This document shows, one piece after another, positions 23,695-34,804 of a DNA stretch of 64,000 nucleotides (positions are counted from its first letter, which is position 1; each line of letters begins with the position of its first letter). The notes under the pieces are model-generated. The model saw nothing but the letters and a program-made list of their open reading frames with translations, had not been told where the DNA came from and made no database searches. This DNA comes from Rhodamnia argentea (Eukaryota; Streptophyta; Magnoliopsida; Myrtales; Myrtaceae), in the NCBI RefSeq assembly GCF_020921035.1, contig NC_063155.1, positions 8,727,001 through 8,791,000 on the forward strand. The letters run 5' to 3'. The position numbers and the translations under genes are program-made.

Positions 23695-24515
23695 GGCTTA
23701 ATACCCTAAAAGACCTCCAACTGTAGTTGTTGTCTCAATTCAATCTTTTGTCTCATAAGAAACCTCCAACTTTAGGTCTAATCTCAATTATACTCTAAAT
23801 TTTTTTCTTTGTCTCATATAAAATCTTCAACTTTAGGTCTCACCCCAATTCTATCCAGAACTTTTATTTTTTTTTCATGAAAAATTCCAAACTTTAGGTC
23901 TTGTCCCAATTTGTCCAATCACAATTTTACCCTAAAATTTTAACAATCTAAAAAAAAAAAAAAATACATACTTTTACTTGAGTCACAAATCTACTCTCAT
24001 TAGTCCTTTATTCCAAATTTATCCTTGATAACCAAGGAATGGACAATTCCTAAGCATAAGCTATTCAAGTCTCCCGAGCGTGAGCTCTCTGATCGCAAGA
24101 GATGGAACATTTCCATACCCAAGAGATCGAAAATCGAGCGCAAAATCACTAAAGACGATTTTGACATAGGGTTAATGGAGGCAGGTTTATGACTCAAGTA
24201 AAAGTTAGTGATATTTTATGAGACATAGAAATTAGAGTAAGTCTAAAAGTGAACCTAAAATTGAAATTTTTTTATGAGAAAATAAAAGTTTAGGGTTGAA
24301 TTGGTACTGGATCAAAAATTGAGAGTTTTTCAAGGAATAAAAAAATTAAATTAGAATCGGGATTGGACCTAAAGTTGGGGATTTTTTATTGGATAAAAAA
24401 AATGTTTAGGGTAGAGTTAGGACAACACCTAAAGTTAGAGATTTTTCATAAGCCTAAAGGTAGAATTAGGATAAGAGATAAAGTTGGAATTTATAAGGAT
24501 ACTAGACTCATTTTA
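23695..24515. mobile_element. Foldback-type element whose arms are internally tandem
   Basis: The left arm (about 23700-23930) repeats a unit of roughly 60 bp with 'ctccaactttaggtct', 'caatt', and 'tgtctcata'. The right arm (about 24185-24510) holds the complementary unit, such as 'cctaaagttggggatttttt'. A unique centre of about 200 bp lies at 23985-24185. Terminal inverted arms made of subrepeats define foldback elements. Exact ends and target duplication were not found. Confidence 0.6.
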
Positions 24516-25078
24516 TTCTTCTATCAAGGAGTAGTAAGAGCAAGTAAGATTGACCTTTGTCCTTGTACCGTCAAGATTGAGCCTTTCGAGATTGCCATTA
24601 CCTAATAAGAACGTTATAATCCTTGTAGAAGACGTCATTATTGCGAGAAGACGAATTTGCCCTCCTTGTTCGAAACACCGAGCACGCCCTTCTCTTCTCG
24701 TATCACCAAACTCGACTCCCTTGCGACAACCAATCTTCGCTGTTGGATGCCGCCCCCACCGCCTCCGGCCACAGTTGAGCTCCTCTACGCCACTCCCGTC
24801 GCTGCTGCCACCGCTACCTACGACGGGCCCCCTCTCTCGTCTACCCATGTACCTCTGCCAAGCGAAGTTCCTCCAAAAATCTCAAATGGATGGAGGAGCT
24901 ACAAAATTTGGTCAGTGAAACAGCTTCCTGACAAATCATTGTTGGGCGTTGGTACTAAAAAATCCGTCAATAGCTTCTCCGACTCCTTCTTTTGAAGCTA
25001 GGCAATATCGCATCACAAGAGCGTAACGCCATTTTTATTCTAGTATAGCTCACAATTCATGACCAAACTCTTGTCATC
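24516..25078. other. Intergenic, no gene recognised
   Basis: 24650-24850 is C-rich and gives overlapping open frames on both strands, but none has family character and none has a splice or promoter context I can support. Confidence 0.35.
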
Positions 25079-27080
25079 CTAATGGCAGCCAAGACGTTGG
25101 TCCGTGATTTGGTGCTCTTGGGACGCCCTCTTCATCTCCACCTTAGTTCTCAGCCCCCGGTTTTCTCTTTGTTCGAGATTGATGAAGAATGCCACACTGG
25201 GACCTAAATTCAGAGAAAGTTTTAGAAAAGTACTCTTTGACATTATCACTTCAAAGAATACAGACATAAGTTGAAAATTGAGTATGTACTTCATTAACAA
25301 ATGCATAAAAGATAGAGAATAACTTAAAACAACCTTTTATTAAATATAGCCAAGTGGCTCTTGAATAGTCATCTGCAAAAGTAATGAAGTCCTTGAAATC
25401 CAACTTTGAAGCAATAGGATATGGACTCCAAACATCGGAATGAACTCAAGCAAATGGGCGAGAAGCCTGTTTATTGACTCTTAGACTATAACTAATACAA
25501 TGCACTTTTTCAAACCGACAAGACTCACACTCAATACAACATAAAGAATGAAATTGGGAATCTTGCTTCTTCAAACTTCCCAAAGAGGGATGTCCCAAGC
25601 AACAATGAACTTGATGTGGAGAGACTGCTGAACAAGCAACACTAGCAAGATCGTCAAACATAAATAGCCCCCCCTGACTTGTGTCCTTTACCAATCATCT
25701 TCTTCATCTTCAAATCTAGAAAAACATGGGAATCAAGATAGAAGGTTACAGAACAGTTATATTCTTTAGTAAGATGACCAACAAACAGAAGGTTAAAAGG
25801 AAAATTTGGGAGGTACATGGAGAATGTCGGTGGAACTATGCTTATCCCTTTTACTATGGATAGAGAGCCATCAGCTAATGTAACATTGGATATAGACTCA
25901 TGAAAAGCAGAAAAGATACACGAAGATCCAGTCGTATGATTGGTAGAACCCGAATCAATGACCCAGGAGCAAGAGGTAGATGGAAAACATGATGTTGCAT
26001 TACTTGTTTGAGCAAAAGTAGCCGTGGAGGAGGAAACTGGCTGAGAAATCTGGAACCGATTGTACCTAGCAAATTCCTCTTTCGACATTCTAATCGGTAT
26101 TCCTCCTTCAAAGGACTGCGATGAAACTCCCGACTCTCTCGCATTTTTTACATTAGCTACAATCGAATGAGGGGGCCTCCCATGAAGCTTATAACAAAAG
26201 CGTTGAATGTGTCCAGGCACATCACGTTAATGACATGTCCATGCAAAATTGGTGTTACTCCCAGTGTCACCGGAAGAACTACTATATGGCTGTGGTTGGC
26301 CTCTACCAAACCCACGGCCACTGTCACCACTACCAAAGCCACGTTAACTACCACCATTACAACCACCACAACTACCTCGACTACCAATACAGTTCCCTTG
26401 GACTATCAAGGATGAACTATCACTTGTGGAGACTCTATCCTTAGATAATTCACGTGAAACTCTTAAGACACAAGAAAAAGTCACCGTTAATGAAGCCACA
26501 ATGTTTCCTTCAAGAATGTGTGAATGAACCGCATCAAACTCCGGTCCTAGTGCTCCCAAAAATCCCATAACAGCCAATTGTTCCCACTACTCCTGCATCT
26601 TCTTAACCTAGAGGTAATAGGCAAAAAATAATTAAGCTCCTCATACATTGTTTTAAAATCAGCAAAAAATTGAGCAAGAGGCCCGCCCTTTCTATCAGCT
26701 CTAAAGAAATCCTTAAAAACTTCATAGATCCTTGAAAGATTATTTTGTCTAGAAAAAGGACATTCAAATAATCCCACAAATCCTTAACTGTAGTAACATG
26801 TGTAACCAAAGCAGCCACATGAGATTCCATAAATTTTCACATTTGTCCAAGAATTCCGACATCTATGGTATCCCATTTTGTATCACCGGTTGATCTTTCA
26901 CCTGTTAGATGATGATATTGCTCTCTCTCAGTCAATAGCATCACCACAATTCTCCTCTATTGCTAGAAATTGATAACACTAACTAAAATTTCCTCCGTCA
27001 AACGATAAGAGGATGCAGACATGACCTTAGTCACTACTCCTTTGCCCTTCACCATAGCCCAAGCTTCACAGCAATCTTAG
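25079..27080 (-). mobile_element. Truncated Ty1/copia retrotransposon (gag, protease, start of integrase)
   Basis: Read on the minus strand in the normal order. The gag start is near 27020 (YRLTEEI, then VKDLWDYLNVLF). A zinc-knuckle end follows near 26215 (CPGHIQRFCYKLHGRPP). The protease active-site region is CSWVIDSGSTNHTTGSS near 25960, then GAG-pre-integrase (HCCLGHPSLGSLKK) near 25590, and the integrase core DDYSRATWLYLIKGCF near 25370. Frameshifts and stops break every part, and sequence after about 25080 is unrelated, so reverse transcriptase and the 3' LTR are missing. Inactive. Confidence 0.85.
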
Positions 27081-27165
27081 GACTGGTAAATTAGAAATCA
27101 AACATTCCCACCAAATTAAGAAAAAAACTCCACAAACTATCACAACACCACTAATTACCAACTAA

Positions 27166-28062
27166 TGGCGCGTATGATAATCATTCTATTTCCGGAAAAA
27201 ATTTCTAGCCAGAAATAGATGCTTCTATTTCGAGTTTCTAGATAAGTTTTTGGGCAAAAAACCACATTTGATAATGACATAAAATTTATATTACTAGAAT
27301 AGAAATTTGTTTGATAATGGTTGAAATTTTTTATTTACGGAACATTATTAACGCAAAATTTTCTACGAAAATTTTCTACTTCATTTTTTAAATTTTTTAA
27401 AAAATATTTTTTTAATTAAAAATATTATTTATGTTTTACTCTAAAGGTGGAGGGTAGTGGTTGGCGGTGAGCGGTGGCGGTGGTCACGGTGGCGAGCGGC
27501 ACCAATTGGCGATGGTAGTGACGACGAATGATCGTAGCCGATGACAGGTGACGGAGGTTTGCAGCGGCCAACAAAGGTCAACGACCAATCGTGCGGCGGT
27601 GGGCCATGGTGGGCGACGGCGGCTAGCGGAGTTCTGCGGTTGGTAGTATTCACCGATGGTCGCGATGTTAGGCGGCAGCGGTCATTGGCTGGTGGCAGGG
27701 GTTGATGATGGTCACGATGGGTCGGGGCGACAGGCGAAGGTTGGCGAAGGGCGGCGATTAGCGGTGGTGGGCGGTGGCCGATAAAGGAAGGGCGATAGAG
27801 AAAGTGCGACCGAGAAAGTGCGACAAGGACTTGAGAAAAAATGTAGCGCTATAGTAGGTTATATCTCATTTCTATTTCATGAACTAAAAAGCTATAATTT
27901 TCAGCTTCTCATTTCTCTTTCAAATATATTTATGGAACAAAAATTTGTTCCAGAAAAAAAAAAAAAAAAAAATTCACAGCCAAACAAACTTCTATTCAAA
28001 ACCTATTCCAGAAATATGTTTGGAACAAAAACAGAGAAATAGAATGGTTATTATGCGCGTCC
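27166..28062. mobile_element. PIF/Harbinger-like non-autonomous element, 897 bp
   Basis: Inverted ends: TGGCGCGTATGATAATCATT at the left and, inward from the right, GGACGCGCATAATAACCATT. They are flanked by TAA at 27163-27165 and 28063-28065, the 3-bp target duplication of PIF/Harbinger elements. The centre at 27445-27800 is strongly GC-rich with 'ggcggtgg' words, between AT-rich shoulders. No transposase. The flanks on both sides have the same C/A-rich composition, so it may have inserted into the untranslated part of the copia element next to it. Confidence 0.7.
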
Positions 28063-28629
28063 TAAATCAGCACCTTCAACCTCACATAAATCAGGAAAAA
28101 AAATCCAACATCAACAGCCAATAGCCCGGACTCCAGAATCAACAGCCGAGACCCCACAATCCAATTCACAACCGACAGCGATGAATCACCACATTCTCAA
28201 CCACAAATCAGCACCAACGCGTGCAATATCACCGCAATATTCCTCTGCCTTCCTCAAGTATAGCAGCAGCCATGCCAAAATTCCCAGAGAATTGAGACCA
28301 CAGATTGTTGATAACCAATAACTAGAAAGCAAAGTTGACTCAAAAACACATATGTTTGTCCCCAAGTGACGCAAAACAAGTCAAAGAAAGATTCAAAATA
28401 GACTCAAAGACGTAGCACAGCGCTGCCACCACCTATCGAGCAACTACTCACTTCACGGAACCTTCAAACAGCGACCATTAGGGAGATCACTCCTCAACTA
28501 GCAACATCAGGTCACCACATGGTCGTGCAACCACCAAGGGAGGGTCGCACCTCAACCAGCGACCACAAGAAAAGGTCGAGCCTCGACCACCGACATCAGG
28601 AGATGCCGAAAATGGGTCTTCGGGCATGG

Positions 28630-28810
28630 ACGGCTTCAGGCGACTCCTGAAACAGAGTCGCCAGGCCTGGCGACGTCAAGCAAGGGGTCGCCGAGCTTGG
28701 GCGACTTCAAGCGACGCTTGACAGGGGGTCGTCGAGCCTGAGCGACGTCAGGCGACGCCTGACAGGGGTCCCCGGGCCTAGACGACTTCAACAGGTGGTC
28801 GCCGGGCCTG
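28630..28810. repeat. Degenerate tandem repeat (about 30-41 bp unit) with a palindromic core
   Basis: Units of the form 'gacttcaagcgacgcttgac' followed by 'ggggtcg(c/t)cgagcctg'. Each has a near-perfect palindrome: TCAAGCGACGCTTGA (28707-28721), TCAGGCGACGCCTGA (28748-28762) and TTCAGGCGACTCCTGAA (28635-28651). It lies in GC-rich DNA at 28066-28860 that may be the leader or LTR of the copia element; nothing else is recognised there. Confidence 0.7.
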
Positions 28811-28869
28811 AGCAACTTTGGATCTGGGTTCGCCTGCTTCTGAAGATGCATGGAATGGGGATTCCGATG

Positions 28870-29380
28870 TTAGAAGTTGCCAGCTCTAGTGGTGTTTGGT
28901 GGTCATCAGTAGTGGGAAATAATTCTAGGGTTTAGACCTTAGTTTACTCCGTTTGATACTTGTCTTAGTTACAACAATTCGTGGCATTTTACTGTGCTAG
29001 TTGGTCCATTATCTTTCTTGATGGCTAATTACTAATTGTAAGAAAAAAACGAGTGATGGCTATTGATGAATTAGAACCCACAAAGTGAAAATATTCACGA
29101 ATCCAAAGGGTAATTTACGACCTATCTTCATTATTTATGATTCTTTAAACAACATAGTCGCATAAAATTAGTGAGACGGAGCAGTAGGCAAATAGAAAAT
29201 CTTGTTGTACTTTTGGCAACTGAAGGAAAATTTGTTGAAAGATGAGGACCAACTCTTGAAAGTTCCTCACTTTTAAAACGGGTTGTTCTAAAATTGTCGA
29301 ATTCATGGCATGGAAGCGTGCTCTGAAAATTGGATGGTTGCTGCATTTAGCACGAGTTGGTATGAAAAACAAGTAAGTCA
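28870..29380. other. Intergenic, no feature recognised
   Basis: Overlapping minus-strand frames at 29131-29381 resemble no family I know. Confidence 0.35.
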
Positions 29381-29388
29381 CATTGACT

Positions 29389-29965
29389 TAGGGGTGAGCA
29401 AATCGGACCGCCCGAATCGGGACCGGTAGCCCGGTTCCCGGTTCTAGAGGGAACGGTTCGGTTGCCGGTTCTAGGGTCCGTCGGGACCGAACCGCCGGAA
29501 CCGGACCGATCGAAAATTTTTTTTTTATTAAGAAAACTCCATGTGCATGGAGTTTTCTCGATCTTGCCTTTTTAGTCTCCAAATGAAATCCCCATCTCGA
29601 TCTTGCCTCGGTTGGTTCTTGGGCCGTTTTTGACTCGAAGGGAGATCGTTTCTGCTTGAATCCCCTGTGCATTTTGGAAACAATCTTGCAAAAAGTTCTC
29701 GGCTTTTGCCTTGAAAGACCTGTTTCGGGAAATGGACTCGAAATTTTTTTATGTCCAGCCTCTATATTTGCTAGATCGGGACCGTCCGGGAATGGTGCAA
29801 AATTTTTTTTTTTTTTTTGCATGTGTCCAATCCAATGGAATCGCTCGGGAACCGGACCGGATCGTTAGTCTGATTTCCGGTTTTGAAAAATTGAGAATCG
29901 GGACCACCGGTCCGGTTCTCGGTTCTTGAGAGGAACCGGACCGGACCGGGAACCGATCACCCTTA
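29389..29965. mobile_element. hAT-type MITE, 577 bp, with perfect 8-bp target duplication
   Basis: Ends TAGGGGTGAGC at the left and, inward from the right, TAAGGGTGATC. The direct repeat CATTGACT occurs at 29381-29388 and 29966-29973. Subterminal regions are dense in 'ggaaccgg' and 'gaccgg' words on both sides, complementary across the element. 8-bp duplication and short TIR identify a hAT MITE. The intact duplication suggests a fairly recent insertion. The interior holds a 13-bp-arm hairpin at 29531-29558 and long A/T homopolymers. Confidence 0.88.
29531..29558. repeat. Perfect short hairpin inside the hAT MITE
   Basis: AGAAAACTCCATG, two bases (TG), then CATGGAGTTTTCT: 13-bp perfect arms with a 2-nt centre. 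Confidence 0.9.
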
Positions 29966-29973
29966 CATTGACT

Positions 29974-31373
29974 TGTCTATAACACTTCATCTACACAATA
30001 CTTAGCTTATGGAAGTTTTCATGAGATTTATCTGAACTAAATTGACGCCTAAGCGCATGAAACCTTCTGGCCTTGCCAGGGTCAGAGAGAGTGGACTCCC
30101 TCTCGAAAGCGATAGGGCTTACCATTCGCTTCCCATTTTCATCGAGCATATTTGAAAATGATGTGATAAATGTGGATCGAATGTTCGTAGAAACCGTCGA
30201 TAATACGTGGAGGTCTCTTTGATTCGCAATTGAAACTTGCAACACAAATTATCTGTCGAAACGAGTTATAATAGCAAGTTTTTTTTAACTCCTCTATCAT
30301 TATTAGTTACTGTAGTTTAATTTTGTATGGTAAAAATTGTCGATTAATGTACAACCTCTCTCTTTTGAAAAAAAAAAATTGTACAACCTCCCTTCGTTTT
30401 TAGCGAGTGACGTTGGCATGCTTCTATCTTTGCTTTGCTTAATTGCCTCAATGGTAATCACTAGAATTGCCTCTTTAAAAATGGAAACTTTAAATTTGTT
30501 GTTAAGTAGGCCAATCTCGTCAAATCAGTGCTAAGTTACTCCCATCCAGTTCTCGCCGTCCGTGTAGGGTCCCACCTATCAAAATATTTTAAACTTCCCA
30601 TCTCTCTCTCCCCGTTAGATTTTACATCCCCTCTCCGTCCTAAGAGGTGCCTTTCTCTCCTCTCTTGAATTTTTGTTCCACAATCGCTTTTGAGAAATAA
30701 GACCAATAAAGCGGAAAGGCTTTTATTTATGTTATCAAACAGGTTTCTTATCATTTTCTATCCCGGAAGAGTATAATTAGAATCGTTACCGAACAAGCCC
30801 CTAGAATCAATCTGATGTAATATCGAGGGAGCACTTAGAGAATTGTATCGGCGCAATAGAAAAACGGTGACAAAAAGAAAATCACCAAGAAACCGAGCCA
30901 GGCTTGGTTTGGTCTCGGTCTCACTGGCAATTGAGTTTAGCATGTCATAACCGCGTTCGTAATTCGTGTCGGTCCAAAGCATCTTGATTAGGCTATAGTG
31001 CATTGTTTGCAGTGCCTCAAAATCCTTCCCTGAAAATTTTTCTGTGGATCACATCAAGCCCGATAGATAGACTACTTTAATCTCATTGGGCTTTTCTAGA
31101 TCATCGTTGTTAGGACACGTCGGAGACACGGTATTCGTCGTTCATAGGTTATGCACGAAGGTGACCGGGACCGTCGCACTTCCACAATCGACCATTCATT
31201 CACGCCCCTCCAAAAAGCTCATGTGACTGATCTGTTTGGGTTTCGCATCTCCAACCGTGTTCCTAAATGAAAAATTATCCACGTGCCGGATTACCTAGGA
31301 CGGTTGACATTCACGTTTGCAAATTTCAATAGAAATTGGCCGGATTGACTCGATTCGCGAATTGTCAAGAGGG
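29974..31373. other. Intergenic, no gene recognised
   Basis: Minus-strand open frames at 29991-30245 and 30758-31003 are open and not low-complexity, but I recognise no family and no consistent splice pattern linking them. Confidence 0.35.
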
Positions 31374-31575
31374 TCGGCACTAAACTGGCCAAATCAAATG
31401 TTTATAATTGAATTGGCACAAGTATGTCCTCTCATCGGCCGAGGTTCATCATTAAGTTAGCCAAATCGAAAGGTCTAAGGTTGAATTGACATAGGTACAT
31501 CCTCATCTCGGAATATGAAATTGATCAAATTAAAAAGTTTAAAATTGAATTGGCATAAGTATGCTCTCTCGGCGA
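31374..31575. repeat. Tandem repeat, three copies of about 65 bp
   Basis: Each unit contains 'taaa(c/g)t(t/g)g(c/a)c(a/c)aa' followed by 'gaattggcacaagtatgtcc' or a close variant and a 'ctctc(g/a)tcgg' word. Copies have diverged by substitutions. Confidence 0.65.
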
Positions 31576-33000
31576 TGCCTTCGAACACGAATAATGCCAG
31601 GATTCGATCCGTTCATCCGAATTTCACATCGCGTCTTATCTCTATCCATGAAATTAGGAATCGGTACCGTGGAAGCAATCGAATGGTGGGGAGTGGAGAG
31701 ACGGCGATAAGCAGAGGCGAGACGAAGTTAAACTTTGAGGCCGAGGCCAAAGGGTGGGGTCCAGTGATGGCCTCTATCGAAGGCCGACTCCACATATGAA
31801 TTTGGATGGGAGTCGTCTCTGATGTCGCTTTCCTCCTGCGACGAGCCAAGTGTTAGAGAGAGAGAGAGAGATGCGGTGGGCCCCGCGCCCAGCGGTGGGG
31901 CCCGTCTATGCCCCTCGAGCGAGCCGAGCCGAGGCCCCGCTGAGTTGGGGATGGGAATCGCCGGGTCAAACGGCGGCGAGTCGCGTGTCGCCTCCTGACT
32001 CGCCCTCCCGGCCCCCCACCACTTCACATTCCAAGCACTAAATACCAAAATAAATATTTTCCTGCATTTCTCATTAATTTTAAAAAAAAATTGAATTTTA
32101 TATTATGGGGAGCCTTGCCACCTGTTCGTTGTTGAATAGCGACTGATTGGACAGGATTCTCTGTTTTTTTTTCTCTTTTAATTTTTTTTTTTGTGGGGGT
32201 TTTGTTTTCTTCCTTAGCCTCGTTGTCATCTACATCTGCCTCTCTGCCAATTTATCGAATTTGCCCATTTGCCCCTTCTTTGTTTGAGTACTTGCAAAGA
32301 GACCCCTCGTGTCCCCGCACTTTGATGAATTTACCCCCCCCCCCACCACATAATATGAGAGCAGATTTGATTTTGCATCACCATTTGAGGAAATTGTTTT
32401 CTTTGCCCATCTTAAGGAGATATTGATTTTCGCAACTCAATATTGTCCTTTTTCCCTAGACACATGGTACTTTATTTCTCAAGGACAACACCGGTCGGTC
32501 GATTTTTTTCTAGTTTTCTCTTGGGGATTCGAAAAAATCGCTTATCATGATTCTCACTTGTCTAATATCACATCAGCAGTGAGGTTTTTCTTTAACCAAA
32601 TTATCTACAATGCGACGAATCATGAAAAAGTACCGACAGCCATGAGTTATCATATCGACAACTCATTGGCAGTTTAATGAACTTTAATAGACACCCGATT
32701 CTTGATTCTCGGTGGTCGAATTAGAAACTCTTATCTAATCGACCTCCTCGAGCTATGAAAAAAGTTGTAACGAAAGAATTGATCAAGCAATAGAATAAAT
32801 TACATTCGAGTGTGGTCTTTTAACCTTAATCACAACAATATCCGAATGGAAAAACTTGATTTTTCGATATAATTTTTTTAGTATTTTGTAATTACCCTTC
32901 ATGAGTAAAAGAAATAAATATAAAGAAGGTTTATGCTCGTAAGTTTGTATGTTTGTAGGTTGCACAAAGATTAAACAAGGGCATCATGATAAACACAACC
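31576..33000. other. Intergenic/upstream region of the HD-Zip gene
   Basis: 31850-32030 is GC-rich with a short GA run at 31855-31871. 32330-32345 is a C homopolymer tract. No gene is recognised; 32700-33000 is AT-rich promoter-side DNA. Confidence 0.35.
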
Positions 33001-33011
33001 TCACTCTCCAC

Positions 33012-33018
33012 TATAAGG
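33012..33018 (+). promoter_or_regulatory. Candidate TATA box of the HD-Zip gene
   Basis: TATAAGG preceded by a C-rich stretch (CTCTCCAC), with a CT-rich leader following. A start near 33045 would give a leader of about 440 nt carrying the uORF at 33252. Confidence 0.4.
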
Positions 33019-33082
33019 AGGATAAGAAAAAGAGAGAAACTATATTAACCCCCATCATCAAGAATCAAGAAAGAGTTCTTCT

Positions 33083-33107
33083 TCCTCCTCCTCCTCCTCC
33101 TCCTCCT
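33083..33107 (+). repeat. (TCC)n microsatellite in the HD-Zip leader
   Basis: Eight TCC units within the predicted 5' UTR, 145 nt before the uORF. Confidence 0.85.
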
Positions 33108-33251
33108 GTAAACAGAGAGAGAAAGAAGAAGGAGCTCCTCTGCTCTTCTCCAACTCTGCACTAAGTTTCATCACCCTTTCAGAACCAAAACTCTCTCTCT
33201 CTCTCTCCAACCTGAGATAATTCAATTCTTGTTTCTCTGTCCTTCTGAGTG

Positions 33252-33332
33252 ATGGGTGTGAGCAGCCGGTGTTCCCACACTTCTCACATCACAGAGATCA
33301 TCATCACCAGCTTCTTCCGCCACAAGCCTTAG
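33252..33332 (+). CDS. Conserved-peptide upstream ORF of the HD-Zip I gene (26 residues)
   Basis: ATG 33252 to TAG 33330-33332 encodes a 26-residue peptide beginning MGVSSRCSHTSHITEIII and ending SFFRHKP. This matches what I recall of the conserved peptide uORF class of AtHB1/HAT5 genes (CPuORF33 in Arabidopsis), which represses translation of the main ORF by acting on the ribosome as a nascent peptide. It lies 150 nt before the main start at 33482, in the same first exon. A second, minimal uORF (ATG GAC GCA GCT TGA, 33401-33415) lies between them. Conservation of the peptide's C-terminal part is the key point. Its presence supports the subfamily assignment of the downstream gene. Confidence 0.88.
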   Translation: MGVSSRCSHTSHITEIIITSFFRHKP

Positions 33333-33400
33333 ATTCTCCACCTTCAACAGACACGCGGAGGGAAACAAGACATAGCTAATCGTCTGAAGAATCCGCTGTC

Positions 33401-33415
33401 ATGGACGCAGCTTGA
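33401..33415 (+). promoter_or_regulatory. Minimal uORF (4 codons) before the HD-Zip start
   Basis: ATG-GAC-GCA-GCT-TGA. It ends 66 nt before the main ATG. It could lower reinitiation after the conserved uORF; this is inference. Confidence 0.45.
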
Positions 33416-33481
33416 GTGAGACTTTGACCAAGAAGTCAAGAACCCCCCTTTTTTCTTCTTCTTTTTTTGCAACCTTTGCTG

Positions 33482-33596
33482 ATGATGGCGGGCGGTGCTT
33501 CGGCTTCAGCTATTACGACTCTGCTTCAGCACCAAAGGGTCCCTCCCCCTCCTTCTTCTGATGCCTTTTTCCTTTCTGGGTCTTCTCCTTTTCTGG

Positions 33597-33630
<34 letters not shown>

Positions 33631-34804
33631 GTGACTTCATATAGTGGACAATCATTTGGTGGAATAGAACACATAGACTAGTGTAAGACTGTGCAGATGC
33701 AACTGATCCACCAGTATAGATTCAAGAATTGTTCTTCGGCATGTACAGCTTCTTGTGAAGTATGGTCTGTTTATCTTCCGCAATGACTTGTGATTAGGAC
33801 CATGTAGTTCCTAGCGGGTCAAATGATCGTTACAGGACACTACCTCACCGACGTGGTATTGTGGTAACAGGTCCAAGAGCCATGGTGAGCTTCGAAGATG
33901 CTCACAGGGGAAACAGATTGAGCAGACCGTTTTTCCGGCCGATCGATCACGATGAAAACGGGGAAGACGACCTGGAGGACTACTTCCATCAGCCTGAAAA
34001 GAAGAGGCGCCTAACCGTTGAGCAGGTGCAGTTTCTCGAAAAGAGTTTTGAAGCGGAGAACAAGCTCGAGCCGGATCGCAAAACCCAGTTGGCGAAAGAC
34101 CTTGGGTTGCAGCCACGACAGGTGGCGATATGGTTTCAGAACCGCCGTGCACGGTGGAAGACAAAGCAGCTAGAGAAGGATTACGAAGCTTTGCAAGCTT
34201 CTTATAACTCCCTGAAGTCGGACTATGACGCTCTCGTCCAGGAGAGGAATGATCTGAAAGCGGAGGTCAGGATCTTGATAAGCTCAAAACTACTTTCTGC
34301 ATTCAAACCCTCTAAAAACTGTGGTTTTGGCGAAGATTTCGATGAACTGATGAATGCTTTCACCAGGTTCTTAACCTCAAGGACAAGCTGCTCGACAAGG
34401 GAAAGGAGAAGGAGAGTTCCGAGTTGTCCAGCAAATCATCTCAAGCGCCTTTCCAGAACCCCATTGCCGATTCTGTCTCCGAGGACGAAGTGTCTAGAGT
34501 TCCTTTTCCTACGTGCCGGCCGGAAGATATTTGCTCGGTGAAGAGCGACATGTTCGATTCCGAAAGCCCGCATTACACCGACGCCGGCCACTCTTCGCTC
34601 TTGGAGCCCGGCGATTCTTCCTACGCCTTCGAACCCGACCAGTCGGACCTATCTCAGGACGAAGAAGATAACTTGAGCAAGACCCTTTTGCCCGCGTGCA
34701 TCTACCCGAAGCTCGAAGGCGGCGATTACGCCGTCCCCCCTGCGAATTCGTGCAACTTTGGATTTCATGCTGAAGATCCCGCCTTCTGGTCTTGGTCATA
34801 CTGA
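33482..34804 (+). CDS. HD-Zip class I transcription factor, HAT5/AtHB1 type
   Basis: Three exons: 33482-33596, 33871-34265 and 34367-34804, giving 315 residues. Donors are GTACTC and GTCAGG, acceptors AACAG and ACCAG. The N-terminus has [15 protein letters not shown]. The homeodomain (about residues 81-139) starts [20 protein letters not shown] and ends with recognition helix [16 protein letters not shown]. The leucine zipper follows directly with Leu at 139, 146, 153, 160, 167 and 174, six heptads. Intron 2 cuts the zipper after residue 170. The acidic C-terminus ends AFWSWSY, like the aromatic AHA-type end of HAT5 proteins. Two in-phase ATGs (33482, 33485) open the frame. Class I factors bind the pseudopalindrome CAATNATTG as dimers. 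The leader holds a conserved uORF, so translation is probably controlled. Retention of intron 2 would lose the last heptad and the activation domain. Confidence 0.93.
33600..33627 (+). repeat. (CT)n microsatellite at the start of HD-Zip intron 1
   Basis: Begins 3 nt after the GT donor at 33597, giving a pyrimidine-rich intron start. Confidence 0.85.

Noticed and set aside
24513-24995. Overlapping frames of 110-120 codons on both strands
   Set aside because: C-rich composition explains the lack of stops. No motif, no splice context and no similarity I can name.
28636-28851. 71-codon frame with repeated RPGD-type motif
   Set aside because: It follows the tandem DNA repeat with palindromic cores; the repeat, not a protein, explains it.
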